Source of the DNA: AP-15 sp963795485
Lineage (GTDB): Bacteria > Pseudomonadota > Alphaproteobacteria > ATCC43930 > CGMCC-115725
Assembly: GCA_963795485.1 (NCBI GenBank)
Contig: CAWCIL010000008.1
Coordinates: 1,501,312 to 1,565,311, forward strand
Length of the DNA stretch: 64,000 nucleotides
Reading direction: 5' to 3'
Shown here: positions 9,128 through 17,866 of the stretch, piece by piece
How positions within the stretch are numbered: position 1 is the first letter of the stretch
Layout of the letters: the number at the start of each line of letters is the position of its first letter
Notes under the pieces: generated by a model
Told to the model about the DNA's origin: nothing
The model's database searches: none
What the model saw: the letters and a program-made list of their open reading frames with translations, nothing else
Position numbers and translations under genes: made by a program

Positions 9128-11223
9128 ATGCCCGGGCTAAATTTGACGCGAGCACTGCTGTTCGCATTATTGTTCAGCTTCGTTTGCTGCGGTGCGCTGA
9201 CAGCGGTTGCGGCCGCCGACCCGTTCCAGCGGTATCTCGTGCTTTACAATCAATCGTCGATCACGGTGTATCCGGTGATCACCGCGGTCGAAAGCGAGAA
9301 CGGCGCCGCCTGTGGCACCAGCGGGGTCAACCGCAGAATTGTTGTCAACGACAAAACCCGCGGTGCCGGAATACCGACGGGACAGACCGTCACCGTTACG
9401 CTACCGAAGACCAAGCATTGCTGGTATACCGCGGTCCGGATTTATCTGTTCAGCACAAATCTCGAGAAGTTCGAGAAACTGATCCCGCAACCCGACCGCA
9501 CCATCGCGGATAACGCGACCTTCACCCCGCCCCTGTGTCCCAACAACGCCTGCTGGACCGGGACCGCCGCCGCTCAGTACCCGGTCGATGCGCCGGCCCA
9601 GCTGTTCGAATACACCGTCATTTCGCAAAACCCGGCGAACGGCTGGCCTTTCCCGACCCGAATAATCCAAACGGCATTCCGCTGGTGGATATCGACCTGT
9701 CCTACGTCGACAGCGCGTATCTGCCGGTGGCGGTCAATATCGACGATGGCGGCGCTACCGCCTATATGGGCACGACGCTGGACTATAAAGATTTCAATGC
9801 AAGAACCGCGGCGTTTCTGGCTCTTAAAGACACGATCAGCCAACCGATCTGGTCCGAATACGCGGCCTTCACTGCGGAGAACTGGCCCCACAATGTATTC
9901 AACGATCTCGTGGCGGATACCGCCAATGTTATCGGCAGAGACATCGTCGGCGACGTCAGGATCATCCCGCCGAACCTTGTTCCACCGGCTTCGGTGCTGT
10001 ACATGGCACCCTATGTCGGCCCGCGCGAATGCAAACAAGTGGCGATGTGTTCAACACTCGCCGGCAATTGCTGCCCGACCAGCCCGCCGAACCCGGTGAT
10101 TCTCGATTGCTGCGGCGCGCCGTTCCCCTACCTGATTTCGAATACGACAAAGCACCTGGACACGGTCGACAATCCGTCGGTTGACGGGCTCGTCGCGCGC
10201 TGGACCATCTGGGTCAGAAGCAACCCTTGCGCCAAGCTCAGCGCCATCACCACCTGGCCGAGCAATAAAGCGGCGTTCGACAAGGCGGCCTTCTGCGCGG
10301 CGTTCAAGAATTCGGTGCTGTTTGCCTGGGATAATTTCTACAATTCACAAAACCAGGTTGGCGACGATGGCAAGGCGATCCCCTATACCGGCTGCATCAA
10401 TTATACCGGCGTCGCCAGGGACCAGTGCGCCGTCGACTCGATCGTCGCGTTCAAGAGCCAGGACCACGGCGTCCTCAATGAAACCGTGCAGGCGCTGATG
10501 CGCAGCGTGCCCTACGGGGCGATCGGCGCGACCCGCTGGTCGTTCGACAAATTCGTCCTGAACTGGGCACCGTACGACAGCGTATTCAATCTGTTTCCCT
10601 ATGTGCGCATGGTCCACAACGCAACCGACGGCGTCGACGCACCCGGCGCTTACGCGTTTTCGATCGACGACCGGTTTGGCAATTTTCAGAGCCGGGGATC
10701 CGGTTTTGTGATCGACGTCGGCGGCTCGACCCGATTGGTGAACCGCGACCCGTATGATTTCTGGGAGCAGTATCGCGTGGCTTTTGCCAAGGGATGGAAC
10801 CACGCCACGGTCTGCGGTCTGCCGCTGGCGATCCCGAACCAACTGGCCAGCAACGCGCCGATCTCGTTCTGGAAGAACGGCGTCCCGCAGACTACCTGCG
10901 ATCTGGTCTTCTACAAGACCGTGGCTGAGACCGGGCCGAATGCCCAATTCGCCAAATACCAGGTCGGCCAGACGTCGAAGCAAGTCACTGATCTTTATAC
11001 CGGGCTGACGCAGACGGTGACCCAGCTGACCTATGACCCGAGTTATTGCACGAAGAATTCGACACCGGCATTGGTGGATCCGCCGGTGGCGGTGTGCACC
11101 AACTCTCGGATCGTCGCAACTCTGGTCGGTACCGGCGAGGATCCGGGCGAGGCTTACGTCAGCTTGTCCGACGCCGAGAAGCCGCCGGTGACCTTGACCC
11201 TGCCCCCGCCGGTGCTGCCGTAG
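9128..11223 (+). CDS. Large secreted protein of unknown function, one frameshift
   Basis: About 698 residues. A clear signal peptide (MPGLNLTRALLFALLFSF..., cleavage near AVAAA-DP) directs export. The mature part opens YLVLYNQSSITVYPVI and has many cysteines (ACGTSG, CPNNACWTG, CCPTSPP, DCCGAPFP), suggesting disulphides outside the cytoplasm. The frame changes near 9645-9655, between NPANGWPFP and DPNNPNGIPLVDIDLSYVD; both sides are low in stop codons and coherent. The block VDIDLSYVDSAYLPVAVN and the following region loosely recall extracellular proteins with thaumatin/glucanase-like beta folds, but I cannot place it in a family. It has its own promoter-like signal and no operon partner. Confidence 0.65.
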
Positions 11224-11269
11224 CCCCGGAAGGGCTGATCGGCGGGCGCTCCCGGCAACCGACTGGCGG

Positions 11270-11311
11270 GGCGGGGCGTGACCGGCGGGGCGTGACGGGC
11301 GGGGCGTGATG
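11270..11311 (+). repeat. Three tandem 14-bp repeats at the histidine phosphatase start
   Basis: Units GGCGGGGCGTGACC, GGCGGGGCGTGACG and GGCGGGGCGTGATG lie directly end to end; the last contains the GTG/ATG start of the next gene. Each unit brings a GTGA. The array also includes the G-rich sequence that must act as ribosome-binding site, so copy number could affect translation. Confidence 0.7.
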
Positions 11312-11920
11312 ATCTTCCTCGCCCGTCATGGCGAAACCGAATGGAACCGGGAGCGGCGGCACCAAGGCCGGTTCAATTCGCCACTGACCGAGCGCGGCAT
11401 CGCGCAAGCCCGCGCGATCGGTCGGCTGTTGGCGACATTGCCGGGCGCCGCCTCGGCCCCGATCGTCGCCAGCCCGCAAGGCCGCGCCCGCTGCACCGCC
11501 GAAATCATCCGCGACCAGCTGGGCGGCGCCGGCGCGCTGCACATCGAGGATCGGCTGCGCGAGCATTCCGTCGGCTGCTGGGACGGCTTGACCTATGACG
11601 AGATCGAGGCGCGAATCCCCGGCGTCTTTGACGGGGAGGGAAGCCACGGCTGGTATTTCCGCGCCCCTGAAGCGGAAAGCTACTCTGCCTTCGCCGCGCG
11701 CGTCGGCGAATGGCTCGGCGAATTGGACAAAACCGCGCCCGTCATTGTCGTCGCGCACGGGCTCGTCAGCCGCGTCCTGCGCGGCCTGTACGCCGGTCTG
11801 CCGCGCGCCGTCGCGCTGAACCTTCCAGTGCCGCAAGACCGCATCTTTCGGCTGTCCGGCGGCGCCATCGAGGAGCTTCGCGCTCAGCCCGATGCGGCGG
11901 AGGAGGATGGGCGCGGATAG
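11306..11920 (+). CDS. Histidine phosphatase family protein (phosphoglycerate-mutase-like)
   Basis: A 204-residue member of the branch-1 histidine phosphatase superfamily. The catalytic RHG sits in FLARHGETEWNRERRHQG, with NSPLTERGIAQARAIG following, IVASPQGRARCTAEII as the second basic block, and the second catalytic histidine in VIVVAHGLVSRVL. It probably hydrolyses a small phosphorylated metabolite (GpmB/CobC-like); no cobalamin genes are nearby to support CobC. GTG 11306 and ATG 11309 are adjacent possible starts. The 3' end overlaps the convergent metallophosphoesterase gene by 37 bp. Confidence 0.85.
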   Translation: MMIFLARHGETEWNRERRHQGRFNSPLTERGIAQARAIGRLLATLPGAASAPIVASPQGRARCTAEIIRDQLGGAGALHIEDRLREHSVGCWDGLTYDEIEARIPGVFDGEGSHGWYFRAPEAESYSAFAARVGEWLGELDKTAPVIVVAHGLVSRVLRGLYAGLPRAVALNLPVPQDRIFRLSGGAIEELRAQPDAAEEDGRG

Positions 11921-12714
11921 ACCTCGGCGATCACATCGTCGAGCCAGTGCTCGGCGAGGCCGGGGACTTCGGCGATGTGCGCGGTGAGCCGCGCCCGGTC
12001 GAACTCATAGAGAGCGGCGCCGAGGCGCTTTTCGCCGGGCATCGGCGGCTGGAATTCGCCGACCAGAAAACTGGAAGCGGGCGCCCACAGGTAACGGGTG
12101 GCCTCACGCCGGAAGTCATGCGCCTTGTGCAGATGGCCGCTGGCGACGAGCGCGACGCAATGGCGCTGCACGAGGGCCATCAGCTGGGCGCGCGGCTCAG
12201 GCTTGACCGACCAATATCCAGTATCGCTTTCCTCGGGGCTGCCGAGAAACAACGGCTTGTGGAGGAACCAGGCAATCTGCCGGCCGTCGGCCTGGGCCAG
12301 CGACGCTCCGAGCCAGGCTGCCTGGGCGGCCTCCTCGTCGGAGCCGCTGCCGAGAATGAGCGCATCGAGCCCGATCAGGCGCCAGCCTTCGATATCCTCG
12401 ACCCACCAATCCGGGCCGAAATGGGCGCGCCAACGCGCCAAGCGCTGGTCATTCACCGGCTGGCGGGGGTGCCCGGCTTCGCCGATATCATGATTGCCCG
12501 GGATCGCGCGAACACGCACCTCGAGCCCTTGCAGCAGCTCCGCGGCATAGGCCAAGTCGTCCTCGATTTCGGCGCCGTCGACCGTCACGTCGCCGGTGTG
12601 GACCACCAGATCCGGGCGTTGCTCGCCGATCCACCGCGCGAGCGGCGGCCAATTGTCGGCGAAATGCGCCTTCTTCCGGCTCAAATGCGTGTCGGTGATC
12701 TGGATTATCCGCAT
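11884..12714 (-). CDS. Metallophosphoesterase (CpdA/class III cyclic-nucleotide phosphodiesterase-like)
   Basis: A 276-residue calcineurin-like phosphoesterase. The dimetal motifs are present in order: ITDTHLS at 5-11, HTGDVTVDG, GNHDIGE, LHKPLF and SGHLHKAHD. It most resembles the 3',5'-cAMP phosphodiesterase/GpdQ group, so cyclic nucleotides or phosphodiesters are likely substrates. ATG 12714 overlaps the 3' end of the upstream HAD gene by 10 bp, implying co-transcription and perhaps a joint role in phosphate-ester turnover. Confidence 0.85.
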   Translation of the reverse strand: MRIIQITDTHLSRKKAHFADNWPPLARWIGEQRPDLVVHTGDVTVDGAEIEDDLAYAAELLQGLEVRVRAIPGNHDIGEAGHPRQPVNDQRLARWRAHFGPDWWVEDIEGWRLIGLDALILGSGSDEEAAQAAWLGASLAQADGRQIAWFLHKPLFLGSPEESDTGYWSVKPEPRAQLMALVQRHCVALVASGHLHKAHDFRREATRYLWAPASSFLVGEFQPPMPGEKRLGAALYEFDRARLTAHIAEVPGLAEHWLDDVIAEVYPRPSSSAASG

Positions 12715-13370
12715 TGCCCCTCGCACAAATGGGCTGCCAGGTCGGGAATGCGGGCGAAGACCCGCGAGCACCCGGCGGCGATCAGCTGGCCGGCGTGGTC
12801 TCCGGCGCAATGGCTGCCGCCACAAAAGCCCAGGACCGGCATGCCGGCGGCGACTGCCGCGGCGACGCCGATGACGCTGTCCTCGACCACGATGCAAGAG
12901 GCCGGGTGCGCGCCGAGACGGCTTGCGGCGAGCAAAAAGAGGTCGGGCTCGGGCTTGCCGCGGGCGACCTGCATCGCGCTGTAGACATGCGGATCGAAGA
13001 ACCCCAACAGGCCGGTCAGCGCCAACCGTTCGCGCACCCGGTCGAGATGGCCGTTCGAGGCGACGCAGCGCGCCGCCGGCAGTGCGGTCAGCAACGCCTC
13101 GATCCCGGGCATCGCCACCAGCTCGCGTTCGAGGACGAGGGCGGTCCGCTCCCGCATCGCCTCGAAGAACCCGTCCGGCAGGGAGCGGCCGAAGCGGGCT
13201 GCGACCGCGGCGCTCAACGTGTCGCGGTTCTTGCCAAAGCCGAGCAGCAGGGCTTCTTCGGCGGTCGCTGGAAACTCCGCGGCGTTCAGGCACTCGCCCA
13301 GCACGCGGGCGAAAATGATTTCGCTGTCGACGAGGACGCCGTCGCAATCGAAAATGACGAGCTCGGGCAC
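12705..13370 (-). CDS. HAD-IA family hydrolase (phosphoglycolate phosphatase/beta-phosphoglucomutase-like)
   Basis: A 221-residue haloacid-dehalogenase phosphatase. Motif I is FDCDGVLVDSE at residues 6-16, motif II CVASNG, motif III in RGKPEPDLFLLAA, motif IV VVEDSVIGVAAAVAAGM. The start is GTG 13370, preceded by GGAAAGG; an upstream in-frame GTG at 13421 lacks family similarity. It overlaps the metallophosphoesterase gene by 10 bp in a two-gene operon. The substrate is probably a sugar phosphate or phosphoglycolate, by family. Confidence 0.85.
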   Translation of the reverse strand: MPELVIFDCDGVLVDSEIIFARVLGECLNAAEFPATAEEALLLGFGKNRDTLSAAVAARFGRSLPDGFFEAMRERTALVLERELVAMPGIEALLTALPAARCVASNGHLDRVRERLALTGLLGFFDPHVYSAMQVARGKPEPDLFLLAASRLGAHPASCIVVEDSVIGVAAAVAAGMPVLGFCGGSHCAGDHAGQLIAAGCSRVFARIPDLAAHLCEGQCG

Positions 13371-13580
13371 GCAAGGCCTTTCCGTGGCCGCTCCGGCGGG
13401 GAGCGGTTCCGAGATTCCCACGCCGATGGCGGATCAAGTGTGATCCGGTTCACACTCTATCAGCCCGCATGATCCCGGCACATCGCCCGAACCCGGGGAC
13501 GATGGCCGGTCGGCGGCAAGCAGGAGCGCCGGCCTCTGTCGAAGCCGGACAAGAATTTCCGTTGCACCGGCAGCGGGCGT

Positions 13581-13689
13581 GGTTCGAGAGGCGCCGGCTT
13601 CGCCGCGGCGCTCCTCAGCATGACGTCAGTCTATGATCGCATGATGAATGCCCGTCATCCTGAGGAGGCCGCAGCACGGCCGTCTCGAA
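13581..13689. repeat. REP-like imperfect inverted repeat between HAD and porin genes
   Basis: The left arm (13581-13625, from GGTTCGAGAGGCGCC to CTCCTCAGCATGACG) is matched by the inverted right arm (13653-13689, CGTCATCCTGAGGAGG to CCGTCTCGAA), with a 27-bp loop. Arms that end in CGTCAT-CTGAGGAG and TTCGAGA are typical of dispersed intergenic palindromes in alphaproteobacterial genomes. It fills most of the roughly 380-bp gap, which otherwise holds no gene. Confidence 0.7.
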
Positions 13690-13749
13690 GGACGCACGTC
13701 ACCCATCCCGCTGTCACGATGATCGCGGCCGGCCTCGCCGCCGGTCAAC

Positions 13750-15090
13750 TCAGAACAGGATACCGGTCTCGACCATCACCCGGGTCTGCGAGTTTCCGTT
13801 GAGGTTCGGACCCAGCCCATCCCCGGAGGTTACGCTGTTCGCCTTGACCCAGGAAAGTTCGGCGCGGGCGAAGTAGTATTGCCATTGATAGGTCGGGGTG
13901 ATCGTCGCCGAAAACGCCCCGCTGCCCGGACCGTAAAGCAGATTGTTGGCGCCGGTCGTGCCGAGATACTCGAGCCGTCCGCCCAAATTGAACCCCGAGC
14001 CCAGATCATAATTGACCAGCACCGCGCCGCCGAAGGTCGATGCGCTCGAGGTTATCCCGATCCCATTGTTGGTCGGAACGTGCGTCGCCTGGAAATAAGG
14101 CTGAATGATCCACGGGTCGGCATTATATGTGTAGATCAGGTTGTAGAGTTCCGAGTTGCTCTGCAGCAGCGGGGTGCGCAACGTCGCAATATTGGTTTTC
14201 CCGGCATTGCCGCCGGCGGCAAACTCAAAGGAGTTGGCGCTGTTCAAGGTGTAGGTGGCGGAGCCGGTGACCCAATTGTAGACGCCCGAATCATAGCCGT
14301 CGTTAAACGACAGCGACAGGGCCACCGGGCCGATCGTGTAGTTGACCTGCCCGCCTTTGCTGACCGCCGGCTCCTGGTTCCATAAGAGCCCGCGCTCGAT
14401 GTTTATGTTTTCAAAGGAGAACGTGTATTCGGCCCCGATCAGGGTGGGGAGCTTGCCCCCCTCGACCGAGAAATTGCTGGTCGGCGCGATCTTGACGAAG
14501 CCCTGCGGGAACCAGCCCCACAATTCTCCGGCCGGCGAATGATATCCGAAAGTCGCCTGGGCCGCGGAAACGTAAGGCGACCCCAATGCCGCAATCGAAT
14601 AGGCGCCCGCCTGCGCATAAAACTGGAATATGCCGTCGGTTTTCTGGACGAAAACCTGGCCGTTCGACAGGTCGGGCTCCCAAGAACGGTTGCCGGGGAA
14701 TGGGTTGTTCTGCCACTGGCCGAGACCGCTGCCGATGCCGTCCACATAGATGTCGCCGAGCAGAGGCAAGGTGTATTTGGGCGGCGGCAACTGGATCGAG
14801 AGCGGACCGGTGATGGTCGGCGCGATCAACGGCGAGGTCGGTGCCGCCGGCGCCGGGGCCGGGGCCGTTGCCGCCGTCGGCCCTGGTGTCGTCGGCCCAG
14901 GTGCGGTCGCCGCCGCTGGTGCGCCGGGCGGCGGGGGGGTCGGTGCGGCTGCGGGCCCCGGTGCCATTGGCGGCGGCGGTGCCGGCGGCTGCTGGGCGAG
15001 CTCGTCGGCCCACGCGCAAGCCGAGCCGAGGCCGAGCAGGCTCGCGGCCAGGGCGACGCCCGAGATGGTGCCTTTCTTGGTGTTCTTCAT
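13750..15090 (-). CDS. Outer-membrane beta-barrel (porin-like) protein with proline-rich linker
   Basis: A 446-residue exported protein. The signal peptide MKNTKKGTISGVALAASLLG... ends at ACAWA-DE. A Pro/Ala-rich stretch (about residues 33-88) resembles a periplasmic or peptidoglycan-spanning linker. The remainder is an amphipathic beta-strand pattern with many aromatic residues, ending in VETGILF, whose terminal phenylalanine is the signature for outer-membrane insertion. It matches the BBP2/outer-membrane beta-barrel group of alphaproteobacteria. ATG 15090 gives the best signal peptide; ATG 15114 is possible. A pore or solute channel is the likely role. Confidence 0.75.
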   Translation of the reverse strand: MKNTKKGTISGVALAASLLGLGSACAWADELAQQPPAPPPPMAPGPAAAPTPPPPGAPAAATAPGPTTPGPTAATAPAPAPAAPTSPLIAPTITGPLSIQLPPPKYTLPLLGDIYVDGIGSGLGQWQNNPFPGNRSWEPDLSNGQVFVQKTDGIFQFYAQAGAYSIAALGSPYVSAAQATFGYHSPAGELWGWFPQGFVKIAPTSNFSVEGGKLPTLIGAEYTFSFENINIERGLLWNQEPAVSKGGQVNYTIGPVALSLSFNDGYDSGVYNWVTGSATYTLNSANSFEFAAGGNAGKTNIATLRTPLLQSNSELYNLIYTYNADPWIIQPYFQATHVPTNNGIGITSSASTFGGAVLVNYDLGSGFNLGGRLEYLGTTGANNLLYGPGSGAFSATITPTYQWQYYFARAELSWVKANSVTSGDGLGPNLNGNSQTRVMVETGILF

Positions 15091-15493
15091 CGGGAGAGAG
15101 CCTTTCGAATTCATCGTTCCACCGTAGGCGGGCGCGCAGGGCCGCGACGGGCAAAACCGCAATCGCGGTCGCCCTTCCCTGCATTGCCGCGACGCAAGCG
15201 CCATACCAACCTCGAACCCTTCGCCGCCAAGGCTTCGCGCATCAGCAAACCGGCCGGTTGCGCGCCGCTCTGTCAGATAACCTCTTGCTCTCGCCGGATC
15301 GACGATGTCAACGAGATTCAAGCAACCTGCACGGTTGGCTATTTATTGGGCGATTTGGATAAATTTTCAGCGTTGCCAAGGCTGAAAGCGCGCATCTTTG
15401 CCGCTCAACCCGGCGGGCCGGAAGAACTCTTCACGCTCCGCTCGGGTCGGTGCCGAATCAGCCGTGGGTAGGCCCGGACATCCCGAACCGGGA
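15091..15493. other. Intergenic region between porin-like and SDR genes
   Basis: About 400 bp. It must hold the promoter of the porin-like gene, but no convincing -35/-10 pair, tRNA, terminator or conserved small frame is visible. A mildly AT-rich patch lies at about 15330-15375. Confidence 0.4.
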
Positions 15494-16246
15494 TCAGCCG
15501 CGGCCGATATAGGGCATCTTGGTCGCCATCACCGTCATGAATTGGACATTTGCCTCGAGCGGCAGGGTGGCCATGTAGACGACGGCGCGGGCGACGTGCT
15601 CGACCTCCATGCGCGGCTCGGCCTCGACCCGGCCGGTCGCCTGCAGCCGGCCCCGTGCCGTGTCCTCGTTGCGCGTCGTCGCGGCATTGCCGATGTCGAT
15701 CTGGCCGCAGGCGATGTCATACGGACGGCCATCAAGCGACAGCGAGCGGGTGAGCCCGGTCAGCGCGTGCTTGGTCGCGACATAGGGGGTGGAGTTGCGC
15801 CGCGGCGCATGGGCCGAGACCGATCCGTTGTTGATGATGCGCCCGCCCTGCGGATCCTGGCTCTTCATCATGCGAAAGGCGTGCTGCGCGCACAGGAACG
15901 AGCCGGTCAGATTGACCGCGACGACATTCGACCACTGCTCGAAGGTCAGGTCCTCAAACGGGATGCCGCGGGTGCTGATGCCGGCGTTGTTGAACAGCAG
16001 ATCGATGCGGCCATAGGTGCTTTTGACGGCGTCGAACAATGCCGCTATCGCCGCCGGGTCGGAGACGTCGGTCGGCACCACCAGCGTGTGCGGCACTTTC
16101 GCCAGGGCCGCGGTCTCGTGGAGCATGTCGCGGCGCCGGCCGGCGAGCACCACGGCGAAACCGGCCTCGACCAACGCCAGCGAAGCGGCGCGGCCGATGC
16201 CGCTCCCGGCCCCGGTGACGACGGCGATTTTTCCCGCTGTTTCCAT
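15494..16246 (-). CDS. SDR family NAD(P)-dependent oxidoreductase
   Basis: A 250-residue classical short-chain dehydrogenase. TGAGSGIG at 11-18 is the Rossmann cofactor loop, NNAGIS follows strand beta-4, a serine sits in IINNGSVSA, and YVATK carries the catalytic Tyr/Lys. The RR after strand 2 (AGRRRDM) suggests NADPH preference. It lies 19 bp downstream of pyridoxal kinase on the same strand, so both may be co-transcribed, but no pathway link is evident. The substrate is unknown. Confidence 0.85.
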   Translation of the reverse strand: METAGKIAVVTGAGSGIGRAASLALVEAGFAVVLAGRRRDMLHETAALAKVPHTLVVPTDVSDPAAIAALFDAVKSTYGRIDLLFNNAGISTRGIPFEDLTFEQWSNVVAVNLTGSFLCAQHAFRMMKSQDPQGGRIINNGSVSAHAPRRNSTPYVATKHALTGLTRSLSLDGRPYDIACGQIDIGNAATTRNEDTARGRLQATGRVEAEPRMEVEHVARAVVYMATLPLEANVQFMTVMATKMPYIGRG

Positions 16247-16265
16247 CGGCTTGTCCCTCTCCGGT

Positions 16266-17109
16266 TTAGAGTTTTTGTGGAAGGATCATCCTGCTGGGCG
16301 CGACCAGCTCGTCCTGCGCGGGGATCAGCGCCAGCTCGCCGCCGCCGGCGCGCAATGTCGCCTCGACCACGCCCCAGATCGCCGAGACCGTGACGGAAAG
16401 CGCCTCGGGCACCGGCCTTCCTTGCAGCAGCCAGCCGAGAAAGAGGGCGGCGACCGCATCGCCGCACCCGGTGGCTTCAATCGGCAGCCGCGGGGTCTCG
16501 ACCCACCAGGCCCCGTCGGGTCCGGCTGCGAGCACGGCGAGCCGATCGGGAGCCGGTTCGAGGCTGGTGACGAGAACGATGCCCGGTCCTCGCCGGCGCA
16601 GCGCCTGGACCGCGGCCAAGGCGTCGCCGAGGCTGCCGATCCGGCTGCCGGTCAGCCATTCGAGCTCGAAGCGGTTGGGAGTGACGATGTCGGCGGTCGC
16701 GAGCGCCCGGTCGCGATAGAATTCTGGAACGCCGGTGCCGACATACCAGCCCGGCGCGAAGTCGCCCATGACCGGGTCGCAGCAATAGAGCGCGCGCGGG
16801 TTCGCCCGCTTGACCCTGGCGACGATGTCGATCAGCACCGGGCCCATTTCGGGCTCGCCCAGATAGCCCGACAGCACCGCGTCGCAGCGCCGGAGCACGC
16901 CCAGCTCGGCGATGCCCTCGAACAGCGACGCGAGCTCGTGCGCCGGCACCGCCGCACCGCGCCACCTGCCGTAACCGGTATGGTTCGAGAACGCGACGGT
17001 ATTCAAGCGACCAGGTCTCGATCCCCAAACGCTGCAGCGGAAACAGGGCCGCACAATTGCCGACATGGCCGCAGGCGACCCAGGATTGGACCGAGAGAAC
17101 TGTCGGCAT
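16266..17109 (-). CDS. pdxY: Pyridoxal kinase (PdxY-type), one frameshift near N-terminus
   Basis: Ribokinase-fold vitamin B6 salvage kinase that phosphorylates pyridoxal to PLP. The N-terminus MPTVLSVQSWVACGHVGN and LFPLQRLGIETW are typical; the frame then changes near 17005-17010 and continues NTVAFSNHTGYGRW, SGYLG, CDPVMGD, TPNRFELEWLTG and ends with the ATP/anion-hole motif ATGCGDAVAALFLGW. All family blocks occur in order, so one missing or extra base is the simplest explanation. It is 19 bp upstream of the SDR gene and 1 bp downstream of a membrane-protein gene. Confidence 0.85.
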
Positions 17110-17110
17110 G

Positions 17111-17551
17111 TCACGGCACGTGCGAATTCAGGCGATCGAAGACCCGCTTGATGTCGAGGAAAATAATCGCGGCGCTGATCACGAAGAGCCCCAGCCCGGC
17201 ACCGTGCAGGCTGCCATAGGGCCAGTCATGGGCAACGAACAGGCCGACGATCCCGATCACGGTGAACAGCGGGATCGCCACCGCCAGGCTCGCCATGTCG
17301 TCGACCAGCAGAAAATTGCGCCAGTCCGGATCGCCGCCGTCGAAGCGCTGCTTCAGCCGCAGAAAGGCGAGCGCCAGCGCGCCAAGCATCAACACCAGGC
17401 CGCAGCCGTAATCGCCGGGTCGCACGTCGGTGCTGGCGGCAAACGCGCCAATCGCAACGCACAGCGCGAGGATGACGAACTGCAGCCAAAAGCCGAGCCA
17501 CGGCCACAACGCCCGCTCGGCCGGCTGCGGTGTTCGGCTCGTCTCGGCCAT
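17111..17551 (-). CDS. Small integral membrane protein, function unknown
   Basis: A 146-residue protein with four predicted membrane segments (about residues 17-38, 46-65, 81-103 and 108-128 from MAETSRTPQ) and a short C-terminal tail. ATG 17551 was chosen because the 18 extra residues from an upstream start (17605) are low-complexity and lack a good ribosome site. It ends 1 bp before pdxY and probably shares its transcript. I do not recognise a family. Confidence 0.6.
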   Translation of the reverse strand: MAETSRTPQPAERALWPWLGFWLQFVILALCVAIGAFAASTDVRPGDYGCGLVLMLGALALAFLRLKQRFDGGDPDWRNFLLVDDMASLAVAIPLFTVIGIVGLFVAHDWPYGSLHGAGLGLFVISAAIIFLDIKRVFDRLNSHVP

Positions 17552-17851
17552 GCCCCATCCTCCGACAGCCGCGGACCGGCTCCGTTCCGAGCCTCGGAGC
17601 GACAATGCACACCGGCTGGCTGCGGTCGCAACCGATTATGACGCGGTGGCGAGGGGGTCAATCTCTGACGATGTGGCTGCTCGCCTCGGCCGAGGGCGCG
17701 CGGCGACCTGAGGCGCGGCCATCGACAGAACTCTCCCATTGTCGCAGGCGGCGCTGCTTCCCACCCGTTTGCGGGCGAGATCCATGCCGTACGGACTTGC
17801 CGATCGGCGGCCTGGCGGGCAGATCGGCGGTGCAACGAGCCCGGCTGCGGG

Positions 17852-17857
17852 TATAAT
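17852..17857 (+). promoter_or_regulatory. Consensus -10 box just ahead of the CoA ester lyase start
   Basis: A perfect TATAAT ends 9 bp before ATG 17867, so transcription would start within a few bases of the start codon. No good -35 is present at 17 bp (GGTGCA-like) and no Shine-Dalgarno lies between, which fits a leaderless or nearly leaderless mRNA. Confidence 0.45.
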
Positions 17858-17866
17858 CGACGCGGA

